From Zygnema cylindricum (Eukaryota; Streptophyta; Zygnematophyceae; Zygnematales; Zygnemataceae), in the NCBI GenBank assembly GCA_037447655.1, contig JBBHKE010001152.1, positions 60,293 through 124,292 on the forward strand: a stretch of DNA of 64,000 nt, read 5' to 3'. Both the position numbers and the translations under genes were made by a program. Positions 35,945 to 46,796 of this stretch are shown piece after piece. Within the stretch, counting starts at the first letter, position 1; every line of letters starts with the position of its first letter. The notes beneath the pieces are model-generated. The model saw only the letters and a list, made by a program, of their open reading frames with translations. It had not been told where the DNA came from and did no database searches.

Positions 35945-36777
35945 GTAAGACCTGTTTGTCATTTCTGACACATTATGGTGGGCAGTCATCTGCTGGTCAC
36001 ACTTAAACCCTCGGGTTCCAAATATTTTGCTTGTGGAATGTTTTTTCAATTACAGACCCAAATGGTCGACTCTCTACAGATGATATCTATTGATGTATTA
36101 AGTTCTTTCGATTTTTTTTTAATTTGGTTTTGTGATTATTGGCTGCGCCGACCCTCAGCGTCAATATCCTTAGCTAGCGAAGGTTTTGATCTCGCATAAT
36201 TTTTTTTTTAGGTTTTTTTTTTTTTGTTGGTAAGAGTTAGTAACCATGAGGTGGCGTATGAATATTCCAGTGCGGCAGGCTGGGTCACCAATTTGGATTG
36301 ACGTGTTGTTGTAAATAGATAGTGCTAGTGTTCCGCTTTGTGTTACTGGGCATTCGTTTGTCGTAGCACTATGCGATTACAGATCAGTAGCAAGTTCTCT
36401 GGTACTGGTCAGATAAAGCTCGAGTTTATGGCGGTTGGAAAGAAAGAAACGCGGAAAGAACAGACAGCTGTGTGAAATGTGATCACATTGGCATTGTTGA
36501 AGGCAGTCTGACCCGACCATCATGGTTTTCCTGGAAATAGTCTGTAGATCACTAGGCTTAACTAGGATGTTAGTTCCTATGGAAATGGCCATCTGTCGTG
36601 CAAAACTCTACGGCAGTCACCCGTGGCTGATAGCACTGAACTTTCATTTTTTTGTTATGAAGTCCCATCCTTTTTGCTGCTGCTTTGCATCTCTTGCTTC
36701 GGAAGTAAACACGAAAAAAATTTCATTAGCTTTTGGAGCAGAATTTCTTATCATTAAAGGATGGACTTTTTATTACA
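35945..36777. other. Region after the last clathrin exon found, no coding seen
   Basis: This should be clathrin intron followed by the next exon, but no reading frame here matches the expected continuation after GDLVK. It ends with 'tttttattacag', an acceptor-like sequence, directly followed by the G homopolymer. No exon of the GH9 gene was found on the minus strand either. Confidence 0.5.

Positions 36778-36836
<59 letters not shown>
36778..36836. repeat. Uninterrupted run of 59 G residues
   Basis: A pure G homopolymer. It lies between the broken clathrin gene and the broken GH9 gene, and runs into a purine tract. Such a run is a classic assembly or sequencing artefact, although a real G tract cannot be excluded. 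The Gly- or Pro-repeat ORFs across it are not genes. Confidence 0.9.
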
Positions 36837-36837
<1 letters not shown>

Positions 36838-37175
36838 GAGTGGGAGGGAAGAAGGGTTGAAAGAGGTGAGGGAGTTGGAAGAAGGGGGAGAGAGAGGGAG
36901 AGGGGGAGAGTGGGGAAGAACGAGGGGAGTCGGAGAGTGGTGGGAGGGAGAGGGAGTTGCAATAGAAAGGTGGGGGGGATTTGGAAGGGAGGTGGGAGGA
37001 AGGGAAGAAGGGAGAGAATAAAGAGGGCGGGAGACGGCAGAGGGGGAGAGAGGAGAGATGGAGAGGGAGAAGGAGAGGGAGAGGGAGATGGAGAGAGAGA
37101 TAGAGATGGAGAGAGATTTGAAAGGGGAGATGGAGAGGGAGAAGGAGAAACAGAGGGAGAGGAGAGGAGATAGAG
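36837..37175. repeat. GA-rich low-complexity tract
   Basis: The plus strand is gagagggagagg-type sequence. It lies inside the GH9 intron that follows the exon ending at 37185, as a pyrimidine tract on the coding strand. The spurious ORFs encode Ser/Pro/Leu or Glu/Arg/Gly repeats. Confidence 0.75.
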
Positions 37176-37184
37176 AATACAAAC

Positions 37185-39208
37185 CTGGTGTCCGGGGTGT
37201 TTGTAAAGACCAGTCGGGATTCATCCTTAGGAGAGAGCACATAAAGGAATCCGCCTTCTCTTTGTACATTCCCAAAACATTTCCGTATTCCGGTTTTTTA
37301 TTCGATATATGTAGCTGCAGTAAATCCCGACCGTAAAATGTTTTTTTCAGTAAAAAATAAATAAAAAAGAAACCTATATTGTATACATAAAAAAAAAACC
37401 CCCAAAATCGCATCACTTCTTTCATACGACGACTTCATACTGTTTTGTTTTATTGGTACAATCATCCTTGTTATTTAAGCCTTCGTTCCTTCTTTTTTCT
37501 TTCCTACTTCCCTTCTTTTTTTATGTTGTTCTTTTCCTCTCGTTTTTTCTTCTGATCCTTCTTCGCAAAGCTAAAAGAGTCACATTAACGGAAAAAAACA
37601 GTACTGAAAAAGAATAAAATTGAAGGGACAATTTGACAAATTTGTACCTTCCCGAGAAGTACTTGCAAAGCTCCGTACTTATTTTCCCAATTAGTGCACA
37701 TTTGGGGTGTTAATCCCCCCAAATTCCACACATTATTTGTCACATATTGGAGATATCTGTCGTCTCCGGATGCGCGATGTAACCACGCCGCTCCCCACAA
37801 AAGCTCGTCCTGAAAATCGATAGCGTAATCATAAAACAAAAAATAAAACAATGAATCAAACAATGAATGTTACACGCTTTCAGTAACAAAGCAGCTCTTT
37901 AGAGAAACTCATCCATAACAAAAACAAAAAACAAAAAAAAAAAAAATTATAAGTGTCAATTGATTTACAGAAGGAAAGCCACCAAAAAAATAAAAGAAAC
38001 TCTAACAAATGAGAATAATAACAGGACATAATACACTGTGATAAGACGTAATACACTCGACCTATTGAATATATTTTTGATGTAAACGTTGTGTCTTAAT
38101 TCCTGACTTATTCTTCATATCTTGTCCTTTGCCTTTAACTTTTTGTCAGCCTCTTGGTTAAACCTTGCTGGTTTTTCCTTCTAAAACTACTTAATTAATA
38201 ATTGTTTGCTTGCTTGAGAAAAATAAAACTCACATTATACCCTTTAGAAGAATAAAAACCATCCGCGGGAATACTTCTGGTGTATACTCCTCGAAATCGA
38301 TCCGCAAAATCAAACAGCTGAAAATTTACAAAAAAACAAGAGAGAGAGAGAGAGAGAGAGGAAAGAAATACAGAAATCAGCTTCGATATGTTTATCATTA
38401 CAAATGTGGATAAACATAAATTCTTTTGGGGTAAAAAAAAAAGATTTGCCCATTGTTATTTTTTTGATGTTGAATTTTGTCGACTTCCTCGAAGATTCTT
38501 GTTTTTTTTTTTTTTTATTTAGGGGTTTTTAGTGTTTTGGATTTTTTTTTAACGAATCAAATGCATTTTTTTTCCCAAAATAGGCAAGATAAAAAAAAAA
38601 GAGATAGTGAATCAAATGTGCAAACTGTTAAATTTTCACTTGAAAAAAAAAAACTATTCTTTTTGTCTTTTTCCCTCAATATCGTCTTTTCTCCTTCTTT
38701 AGTCCTCCTTGTCTCTCTCTCCCTCTCACACACATACACACAATCTCCCTCTCTCTTTTCCTCTCCCTCTCCCCCTCTCCCTGCTCTTAACTTTTTCTTG
38801 TTCTTCCCCTCAGTTTTCGTCAGTTACATGTCAGTTACACGTCAGTTACGCTCTTTTCCCTCCTCCCCTCCCTCCTCTTCTCCTCTCTCTTTCCACTCTT
38901 CCGTATTTCCTCTCTTATTCTTTTCCCTCAGTTTCCGTCAACTACACGTCAGTTACATGTCAGTTACACATTAGTTGTATGACAGTTACACAGTTGTACG
39001 GCAGTTGTACCTGCTTGGCGTGGCCTAGCAGCGTCGTCGAATACGACGGATTGTACGATTTGAAAGCCATAGACGCGGCCGCCAAAGCCGCCGCAGTTTC
39101 CGCCGCCAAATCCGATCCCGGGTGCGAGGTATCGATTTTGAACGCTCTGCGGAACTGAGGGTCCTCCGGACGCATCCAACAGTCGTGGTCGGGCTGGCCT
39201 TCGCCGAC
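37185..39208 (-). CDS. GH9 endo-beta-1,4-glucanase, middle part only (four exons)
   Basis: Glycoside hydrolase family 9 enzymes cut beta-1,4-glucans in the cell wall. Exons on the minus strand: 39208-39011, 38317-38234, 37809-37648 and 37314-37185, together 574 nt or 191 codons in phase with GT-AG introns. Hallmarks in order: [78 protein letters not shown] and [13 protein letters not shown]…TPRTPG. The last exon ends at the TPGG motif, where the next exon should continue. The N-terminal exon with the catalytic DAGD motif and the C-terminal exons with the catalytic Glu are not in the window. The frame and splice sites are intact. It is either a fragment left by rearrangement or misassembly, or a recent pseudogene. 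Confidence 0.9.
38339..38360. repeat. (GA)n microsatellite in a GH9 intron
   Basis: About eleven GA dinucleotides ('gagagagagagagagagag') lie just upstream of the 38317 exon. A second short GA run is at 39755-39778. Confidence 0.8.
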
Positions 39209-40537
39209 CTGCCCGAAAAAAAAAAATAATAATAATATTGAATAACAACAAAAAAAATCGAGAAAAAAGAGAAAAAAAAAAAAAAACAAAAAAAAAAAAC
39301 CGAGAGAATCCCACGTGGAAAAAGGATGAAGTCGTTTCAATAACCATAAAGCAAAACAACATTTGTAAGTTTAAACAAGTTAAAGTATAAGTAATTGTTA
39401 ATCTGCACAAAATATGAATATGAAACTGAAATCACATAAACAAAGAATCGTAAATAAAACTCTCTCATTGGAAGAGGGTTTTTCTTTGTTAACGAGATTA
39501 TCATCTGCATAAAACTCCAAATTTGTACCAAATCTACAAAAAATCTAAAAGAAAAAAAGAAAGTCCATTTTTTTGTACCAAATCTACAAGCTAAAAATAT
39601 AAAAAAAGGAAAAATAACAAAAAGAAAAAAAAAAAAAGAAGGGAAAAACTTTCTACCTTCTCAAAAATCCTTTCTTTTTTCCTACTTGGAAAAGTCCACA
39701 CTATTTACAGTGCCCTCGTGTACGTTTTAAGAGAGATAAAAATTAAAAAGAGGAGAGGGAGAGAGAGAGAGAGAGAGACAGAGAACATGTCATATGATGA
39801 TCTGAACACCAAACGCGTACTTCACGTCAGAACGAATAAATTCGTTGGAAAAATTCGTTCGCGGGCGATTTTTTAAACGAATATCCTTTCCCGAGCGCGC
39901 GCCGACTTCCTATACTACATTATGGCCGTTACACTAATTGACGTCCTCTAATCCTTTTCCATGCTCTCCCATTCCGTCCCGTTCCGTCACTTCTCGTTCC
40001 GTTCCGTCGGGACGCGTTTTGTGACGTTACGTATTGTTTCGTGACGTTACGTATTGTTTCGTGACGTCGAGTCACCTTAATCTCCAATCTAAAATTGATT
40101 TTGTACCAGATTCCGTACAGCCTTCCGTACATATCCAGGTTTACACGCGACTACACGCCGACTCCATCATCCCTTCAACCTCTCCGGATGTGTACGACTT
40201 CGTACGATCTGGTTCGTACAAATTTAAATGTCCGTACGATTACGCTACGAAAACCTCCCCGCGTCCGTACGGTACGGTTCCCGCCCCCGAGTCCAGACAC
40301 TCCAGCCACCCGCCGACATCCAATTCGCCGACTTCCGTCAAATATTCACCTCCGGCCGTCAGATTTTCCCCGCCGGCGGCTTGAGTCTAAAATTATTCAA
40401 AAAGGATCGTTTATTGAAATAATTACCGGCGGGTTTCTCTTTCCCGCCTCGTCAAAAAGAGAAACTGCCGGATGCCGATTTTTATTCTCGATCTTTTGAT
40501 CCCCTATTTATCTGGCCGGAGCGAGATCCAGCGGGCT
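39209..40537. other. Spacer between GH9 and bZIP, no coding seen
   Basis: The left half is A-rich with homopolymer runs. The right half (39830-40500) is richer in CG and gtacg motifs, with a short direct repeat 'gttacgtattgtttcgtgac' at about 40024-40063. I looked for the missing GH9 N-terminal exon and did not find it. Confidence 0.5.
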
Positions 40538-41297
40538 TTAGTCGGTGGCATCCCGGAATTTCCGGAATAGGGCGGCATGTTCCACTCTCAGGGCGGCCGC
40601 CTGTCTCTCCAAAGCCCCCAGGCGCTCCTGCCGCCTCTGCCGCGACCGCTTCGCGGAAGCTCTATTAGAAAGCATCCTGCAAAACGACAAAAATAAAAAA
40701 AAAAACGCCAACAGAAAAACCGTCCAGCGTCAGTTATACGCAACGGAATTTCGATTTTCGAAACGTGGGTATTTTCTTGAACCCGCTTTCGGAAGTGGGT
40801 TTTGAAAAAGAAACGGTAATATTATTTGTTACTAATAATATTAGTGTTATTATTATTATTGTTATTGTTAGTATTGTTGGTATTTTTTGGTTTTGTGATC
40901 GGGGGTGGAGGGAAGGAGAGGGAGAGGTTTTCTACCTGCGTAACCGTTTGGGATCCTGTACGGCATGTTCTCCTCCGTCGTCGTCCGTTCCTTCTGCGCT
41001 GTCAGTTCTTTGTCTCATTCGGTCGCTGACGTCATCACCGGAATGGTCGCAGGGCGAATCCCGGGTGTCCGTCGCGGCGTGACACGTGTCACACGAGTCG
41101 AGAACCGACGCGGAAGCATCCTCGGTCGCCGGGGAGAGCTGAGGCGGCAGCATGGTCGCCAGCCACTGTTCGAGTTCCGTCACACGTGTGGAGGGCTGCG
41201 GCCATAGGCCGGCGCCTGGTGCGGAAGAGAGGATAGGGTTGTCGACCGCAGAAGACACGTGCCAAGCACCGGGTCCAAAATGGGGAGCCATGGACAT
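40538..41297 (-). CDS. bZIP transcription factor, short, two exons seen
   Basis: Exon 1 is 41297-40936 and exon 2 is 40676-40538, phase 2 join, GT-AG, 166 residues plus TAA. The N-terminal 110 residues are Ser/Pro/Asp-rich and acidic. The basic region is KRLRRMLSNRASAKRSRQRR with the invariant N125-x7-R133, and the first zipper leucine is ten residues on (L143), as the family requires. Leucines at 143, 150 and 157 give a short zipper, and the next heptad position is Ala before the stop at 167. The SNRASAKRSR core resembles plant bZIP groups C/S/G, but I cannot place it. An in-frame TAG lies two codons before the chosen ATG, in a pyrimidine-led 'cgttag' that could instead be an acceptor of an earlier exon. 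Confidence 0.85.
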
Positions 41298-41369
41298 CCA
41301 CTAACGACAAAATTCGGGAAAATGGGAGAAGGATAGAAGAAAACGATGAAAGTGAAATTAACAAAAACA

Positions 41370-41585
41370 GGGGAGTGAAAAGGTAGGTGGAAGAGGAGGA
41401 GGCGAGGGAAGGGAAAAAGGAGGGAGAGAAAAGAGAGGGGAAAGAAAGGAGGGAAAAAAAGGTAGGGGAAAAAGCGGGAGCGGAGAGAGAGGAGAGAGGA
41501 GAGAGGAAGGGAAGAAGCGAGGGAGGAAAGAAACGAGGGAGGGTGGAAGTGAAGGGAAGGGAAGAAGTGGAGCGTGAGATTTGCT
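41370..41585. repeat. GA-rich low-complexity tract upstream of bZIP
   Basis: The plus strand is aggagagaaaagagagg-type purine sequence, a pyrimidine tract in the sense of the bZIP gene, upstream of its first exon. It may be part of the 5' leader or promoter. Confidence 0.6.
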
Positions 41586-42489
41586 TGATTGAGATTGTTT
41601 AAATAAAATTTTGTGGATCCAATTCCTGCGTCTGGTTGGTCGGAGGCGTGCGCCTATTCGTACGAGGCGCGGCTGATCGGCGAGGCGTGTGGTGGCCACG
41701 TGTTGGAAAGGTACATGCCAGCTGGAAAGCGATCATTGGATAGCTATCGTACGGACGCGGATCTTTTTGCGGCACCAAAATTCTGAAGAATGCGACGAGG
41801 TACGGAATCGCGCATGTGAGAAATTTGTGCGGATTGGACAGAGTACAGTGGAACGTACGAAATGGAAAGTGACGTCGACGTACGGCAATGCTAGGTCTAG
41901 GTATGGTACGGAGCAGCAGAGCCAATGGGAGTGGCGGAGACAGTTTAGGGTTACGGGGAGTCTACAGTAGTGATTTTATGTAGGTTTTTTTGTCGTTAGT
42001 GAAGTGAAGGTCATCGTTTGAAAAGTATAGACTTACGAGCGGCAAATGCGGGGAAGTAGGAGTGAGGTTTTTTTGTCGAGAAGAAAAAAAAAATTGGACG
42101 GATCTAAAGGGGGTATTATTTTGTCGTTAATGTAGTGTAAAGGTATGACGGTCAGAAATAGAATGGAAAATAAATAAGAGGAGGAGGAAGGGTTTAAATA
42201 AGACAAGAAATGAAAAAAAAAGTGAAACGCCTTTGTCCTACATTGGCCGGACGAGATTGGTGGACGTTTTTTTGTCTTTACATGATACTACCGTAGATAG
42301 GATCGTCTCTATTTTGCTTACATTGGAAAACACTTTGATTTTTTTATGTCCAAAAAGTTTAAAAAAAAGGTACATTTTTTTTTTTTGTTTCCGCCAATGG
42401 TACAGTACTGTACTGTACTTTTTAGGGCTCGGCTCCCATTGGCCCAATTACCGGTTCATAAAAAGGACGTTTTAAAATAATAGTGTAAT

Positions 42490-43740
42490 TTTTTTTTTGG
42501 AATACACGATGACCCGCAAAAATAGACCTGCGAAAGCTCAATGAGTGGGATAGCCGCGGGAAATCTGGTGAACCTCTTATATTGATACACGTGTAAATAA
42601 CGGGAAGAAAAAATGTTTTTTTTCCACCAAAACTGCCCGTTGTAAACTTAATTAGGCGTCGCAAAAGGAAACCGATTCGTCCAATTTGGAAGTCTATTCG
42701 AAAAAAAAAGTGAGACTCTTAAAATAGCCGGGAAAAAACGGTTTTCACATACTTTTTTGCTCTCCCCCGATTTTCCTTTCCCATATATGTGTACACGCCA
42801 CGTGGCGTATCAGGAATGGCGATTGTTGCGATCCTCCTGCACCCGGTCCCTTGGAAAAAGTCACGCGGTTAGGGGAAGGGGCGGGGAGGTAGTTTCTGTC
42901 ATCCTGACGATTTCCAACTGACCGTACGGCTCCTGCCAGGGCCAGCTTGCCGCTGTAATTAAAGGGACTAGGGGGCACGTGGCGCACGTGGCGAAATATT
43001 TGGTATGACGTCATTGGCGGCGCGCATGCGAAAACGAGAAGATATTTCTGACAGATACTGGCGAGCGCAGCCAACCGCAGCGATTCGTGACGATGCGTTT
43101 ATCTACACGCCTGCAAAGCTGGTTTGGATTTTTTCAAGCCAAAATAGTTTTTAGAAAAAGTACGACCGTACGAACATCTTTAAAAAAAAATTGGCGGCGG
43201 GCTGCACGTTGCGCTTCTGCAGGAAAATTCTGAAATTAAAGTGGATTATTTTCGAGGTGTCGTACAGTTACATGGTACGGCAGCTGAGAAAATTTGTGAC
43301 GTTACACCGCCCTCCCGCTATTGGCCGTCAGGCAATGTTTCGGCATTTCGGGACGTTTTACAAATTTACACGATGTCGCACTAGATAGCCATTAATATTG
43401 TGCCACGTGGCTTAAAACAACAAAATGAAATAAATAAATAAACAATAGTCTGGGACGAAACTTGTACTTCACCGATTTTACGGCTGATTTTGCGCCTCTC
43501 GATTTTTTTTTCGGGTTCAAACTCTCAGAATAGGACAAATCCATTTTTCTTTTTAAAATAACGGAATACTTGTCCGAGAATCTTCTTGCGGCAATTCTTG
43601 CGTAATCCTGATTCGCCCTATATTTCCTCACACGCGTGTGATAAAATAAGAGGACCAACAGATTCTCCGCGGCTATCGCATTCAATGTATTTTTTTAAGT
43701 CCTATTTTTTTTGGTCGTCTCGTCACGAAAAACGACATGA
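42490..43740. repeat. Imperfect inverted repeat, possible fold-back element
   Basis: The segment at about 42538-42582 ('caatgagtgggatagccgcg', 'gaacctcttat') matches in reverse complement the segment at about 43645-43690 ('ataagaggacc', 'ccgcggctatcgcattcaat'). Ends and target duplication could not be fixed. The stretch between carries no recognised gene. Confidence 0.4.
42971..43000. promoter_or_regulatory. Two adjacent CACGTGGC (G-box) motifs
   Basis: 'gggcacgtggcgcacgtggcg' holds two copies of the plant G-box core CACGTG. A further CACGTGGCG lies at 42798. No gene start was found next to them, so their role is open. Confidence 0.3.
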
Positions 43741-45070
43741 TTTTTATTCGAAACTGCGCGTCAGCCGGATCGACGGCGTTTAGTGAAAATTGACGCTTTA
43801 TTAGCTGCCGGCTTATCTCGAACGGTTAACTTATTTTCCTATTTTATTGTCCTACGAGCTCACACGAGCAACAAAGATTTTGGACGTATCTGTATCTTTT
43901 GGCATATAGCGTACAGGCGATCTTCGAAAACCTTTCGTGACAAAAGCCGAATTTTAAGAAAGACGATATTTTCCATGTTTAGATTCTGTAATCTGTTTAC
44001 TTTAAATTTTCCGTATAATACGCCAGCTAGCAGCCCTAAGAGAGATACGGAATTCAAGGGAATCTTAAGGGCTTTTTACTAAACGACACCGCCGAAGTGG
44101 TTTAGTCACACCCTATATCGCTGCTAATTTTATTTTTATTATATTTTTTAGCTGCTTAAAACATCTTTTCTCCGTGCACACTTATTCGGTACTTATTCTG
44201 ACGGTCGAGATCGAAAGTCAAAGATTCTGTCTTTGGATTGGCGGCTCCAATCGAGGAAAAACGCTGTATTAATTGTCGGAAAAAAATTGACACTAATAAA
44301 TAATACGCAGTGTACTACACGAAAATCAACACTATTTTTAGTTCAATCCAAAATTGCTGACGCTATTGGTAAGTTTCCCCGAAACCCTCGTGTCTCCGTG
44401 TGAAAACGCGGGTACGGTGGAGAAACGAATGGAAATATCGAAAATCAACAAGAATATCTAAGATTCTGAATTTACACGTGTGAAAGGTTTAACAGTAAAA
44501 CTTTTAAACAGAATTGGACAATGGGAGCTAAAAAAAACGTATGATTTTTTTGAAGTTTCTGACCAATGTCTGACGATTTTCACGCATGAATAGCTGTACT
44601 GTACTTGTGAGGATTATTGGCTTCGTACGTACTTTAATTTCCGTACTGTCAGGTTCTGAATTTCGTAAACCCGCACAGCTCATAAAGTACAATTTTGAAG
44701 CAATCCACCCGTTGGAGTCTTGGAGATAAGCCGAAGAGTACACTTAATTAACTGCAATTTAATACAGTCGATTAGATTATGAAACGTGTCAAAATACCGG
44801 CTGCTTGAGTAAATACTAAATCGTGTGGTCGAAAATAACTTTATGATCAAAGGTCAAAATAACGTGCACCCGAAATATAATTAATTTGTTCCAATAGCGA
44901 TTGGGTAATGGGGTTCGGCAGCAAAGACACTGGGACACATCACACATGTTCAAGGTATGACGTCATATGATCTTGTCCTGACTCATCATTGGCCAAATGT
45001 TTTTAGATGACCGGAATCAAAACTTGTCGGTCAGAGTCAAAGCGGTCAAGAAAAAATCAGTCGAATCTTA

Positions 45071-46796
45071 GGGTGCGTCTCCGTGTGCCTAAGTAAGGGT
45101 TTTTTTCTGTCGTTTTCCTGTAAAACTTAGAGCCGTACCGCGTAAACTTCAACCGTACAGAAAAAAAGAAAAAATGAAAAGTACATTTGGCGTCATCATC
45201 GAATTTAAGATGTACTACATATTGTCCTTTTGTGTTCTTCGACCCCACGGCCACGTCAAAAAACGTCATCTTCAAACATTTCTTTAAAACACTGGGAAGA
45301 TGTGTTTTAAAACAAAGATTTTTCGAAAAACAAATAAAAACACGTAGTCGCACGTGTAAGAAATTTCCAGGAAAATTCAAAAGAATTCAAGCGACGACGA
45401 AAAGTGCACGATCCGCTATGTTTTGTCCGTTTGCGTTCAGGTACGACAAAGCAAAGTACACAATTTGTATGGTTTTGTCCGTTTGCGCCTGGTATGGATT
45501 TTATTTCGCCAGGGGTCTCAAGATCTGATGCCATTGCACGTCGCGCGGACAAGAGACGCAAAGGCAAAGTGCATCTTCCTCAACCGTGAAACGGCACAGG
45601 CTGGATGGCGGTACGTCTAGAATGTAGTGTTGTGTATCGATAAGGATTTGTCGATAACCGATATGGGCCTTTTTTCGGGTATCCGATAATCGATATATTG
45701 GTACGATATATCGACATCGGTCTTATCGCCGATAAGTAGCCAATAATATCGGGTACTTATCGGTGATAATGCCGATAACGATAACTATCGGCGATAACTG
45801 TACGGACCGTACAGATAATTGTACGGCCTGTACACTCAACTGTACGTCGTATTCCCCGGACGTGTACAAGCACAGAAAGTAGAGTAGCTGCCATGAGATC
45901 TGTACGGTTTTGATACGGATCCAGTAAAAACGATGTACCTTTCACATCCGACGCCATGGCTTTGTCCTTCTATTCCTTGAGATCCACTGGGGACATGCCA
46001 CGTGTCAATCTGTCGACTTTTTTGGCATAAGCTGCCAAAAGAGCCATTCCGGGATGTCGGCGCTCACGCTGAAGCTGCCAAAAGAGCCATTCCGGGATGT
46101 CGGCGCTCACGCTGGCCCGTCTGCTCGTGTTTTCTCATTCCAAGTCGTCCGTTCGATTTCGGCAGCGCGCATAATGTTATTTTGCGTCCGTTGTACATTT
46201 GTGTCCGCCGTCCTTTTCCAGTTCCATGTTCACCAGTTTTTTAGTAAAATTACGTAAGTCGCCGTAAATGTTTTGTTGAGTTAACCGGCCAACGTTTATA
46301 TGCTGCGCTGCCCGTAATAAATTGCAGTTAAGCGGTAACGGAACAGATTTTTATACGTGGCATGCCACGCTATATAAAATCAATAAAATATTACAGTATG
46401 TTAAAAAGTACTATTGTATGCATACTATATATTTTTTAAGTTATCGCCGATATGGAATTTGTTGGTCCCAGACCGATATATCGGAATCTCTGACCGTCCG
46501 ATAACCGATAACTATCGGTATCGGTGTTATCGCCATAAGTTTTTTACCGATGCACAACACTACTAGAATGTCACGAAAACTCATGCGACGTCACAACCTG
46601 CTACAAAAAATAGCGTGCGTCATCACAGATTGTAGACGTTGACAGCCGTCATGGGCATTGTCAGCGTATACAATCGTCACACGCTTAAGTAACTATGTCG
46701 TTGTTACACATAGGGACACCCGAAATCCGGGTCCGTCGGATCTGCGCTAAAAAACAAAGTTTTTTCTCTAAGTTTCAAGTACATGGAGACGCACCC
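45071..46796. mobile_element. PIF/Harbinger-like non-autonomous element with a nested hAT-like insertion
   Basis: The termini GGGTGCGTCTCCGTGTG and ACATGGAGACGCACCC are inverted and flanked by TTA on both sides (45068-45070 and 46797-46799), the PIF/Harbinger target pattern. Without the inner element (45625-46562) it is about 0.78 kb. An inverted, diverged copy is at 62172-62947. Both keep a similar frame, for example KNVIF..FFKTLGRCVLK here against NVIFNLIFKTLPRCVLK there, so a coding remnant may lie inside. Confidence 0.75.
45625..46562. mobile_element. hAT-like non-autonomous element, copy 2
   Basis: Same family as 30311-31195, with terminal repeats starting TAGTGTTGTGTATCG. An exact 8-bp target duplication 'ctagaatg' lies at 45617-45624 and 46563-46570. 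The element is 938 bp. It contains a local duplication near 46035-46110 ('gctgccaaaagagccattcc' twice). The empty site exists in the paralogous element at 62397-62404. Confidence 0.88.

Larger units (their letters stand above)
41298..45070. other. Upstream region of bZIP and transposon-derived sequence
   Basis: No gene recognised. It contains a GA-rich tract (41370-41585), GTAC palindromes near 42402-42418, a pair of inverted segments (42490-42600 and 43600-43720) and two adjoining CACGTGGCG boxes (42976-42994). A MITE-core fragment lies near 44150-44250. The ORFs are short and without domains. Confidence 0.45.

Noticed and set aside
36054-36085. 'ttacag' and 'ctacag' as acceptors of a next clathrin exon
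   Set aside because: The sequence after them does not code for the conserved continuation of clathrin after GDLVK and soon meets stops.
36733-37425. Long ORFs on both strands across the G run (poly-Gly, poly-Pro)
   Set aside because: Translation of a homopolymer and a purine tract. Only the piece at 37185-37314 on the minus strand is real, as a GH9 exon.
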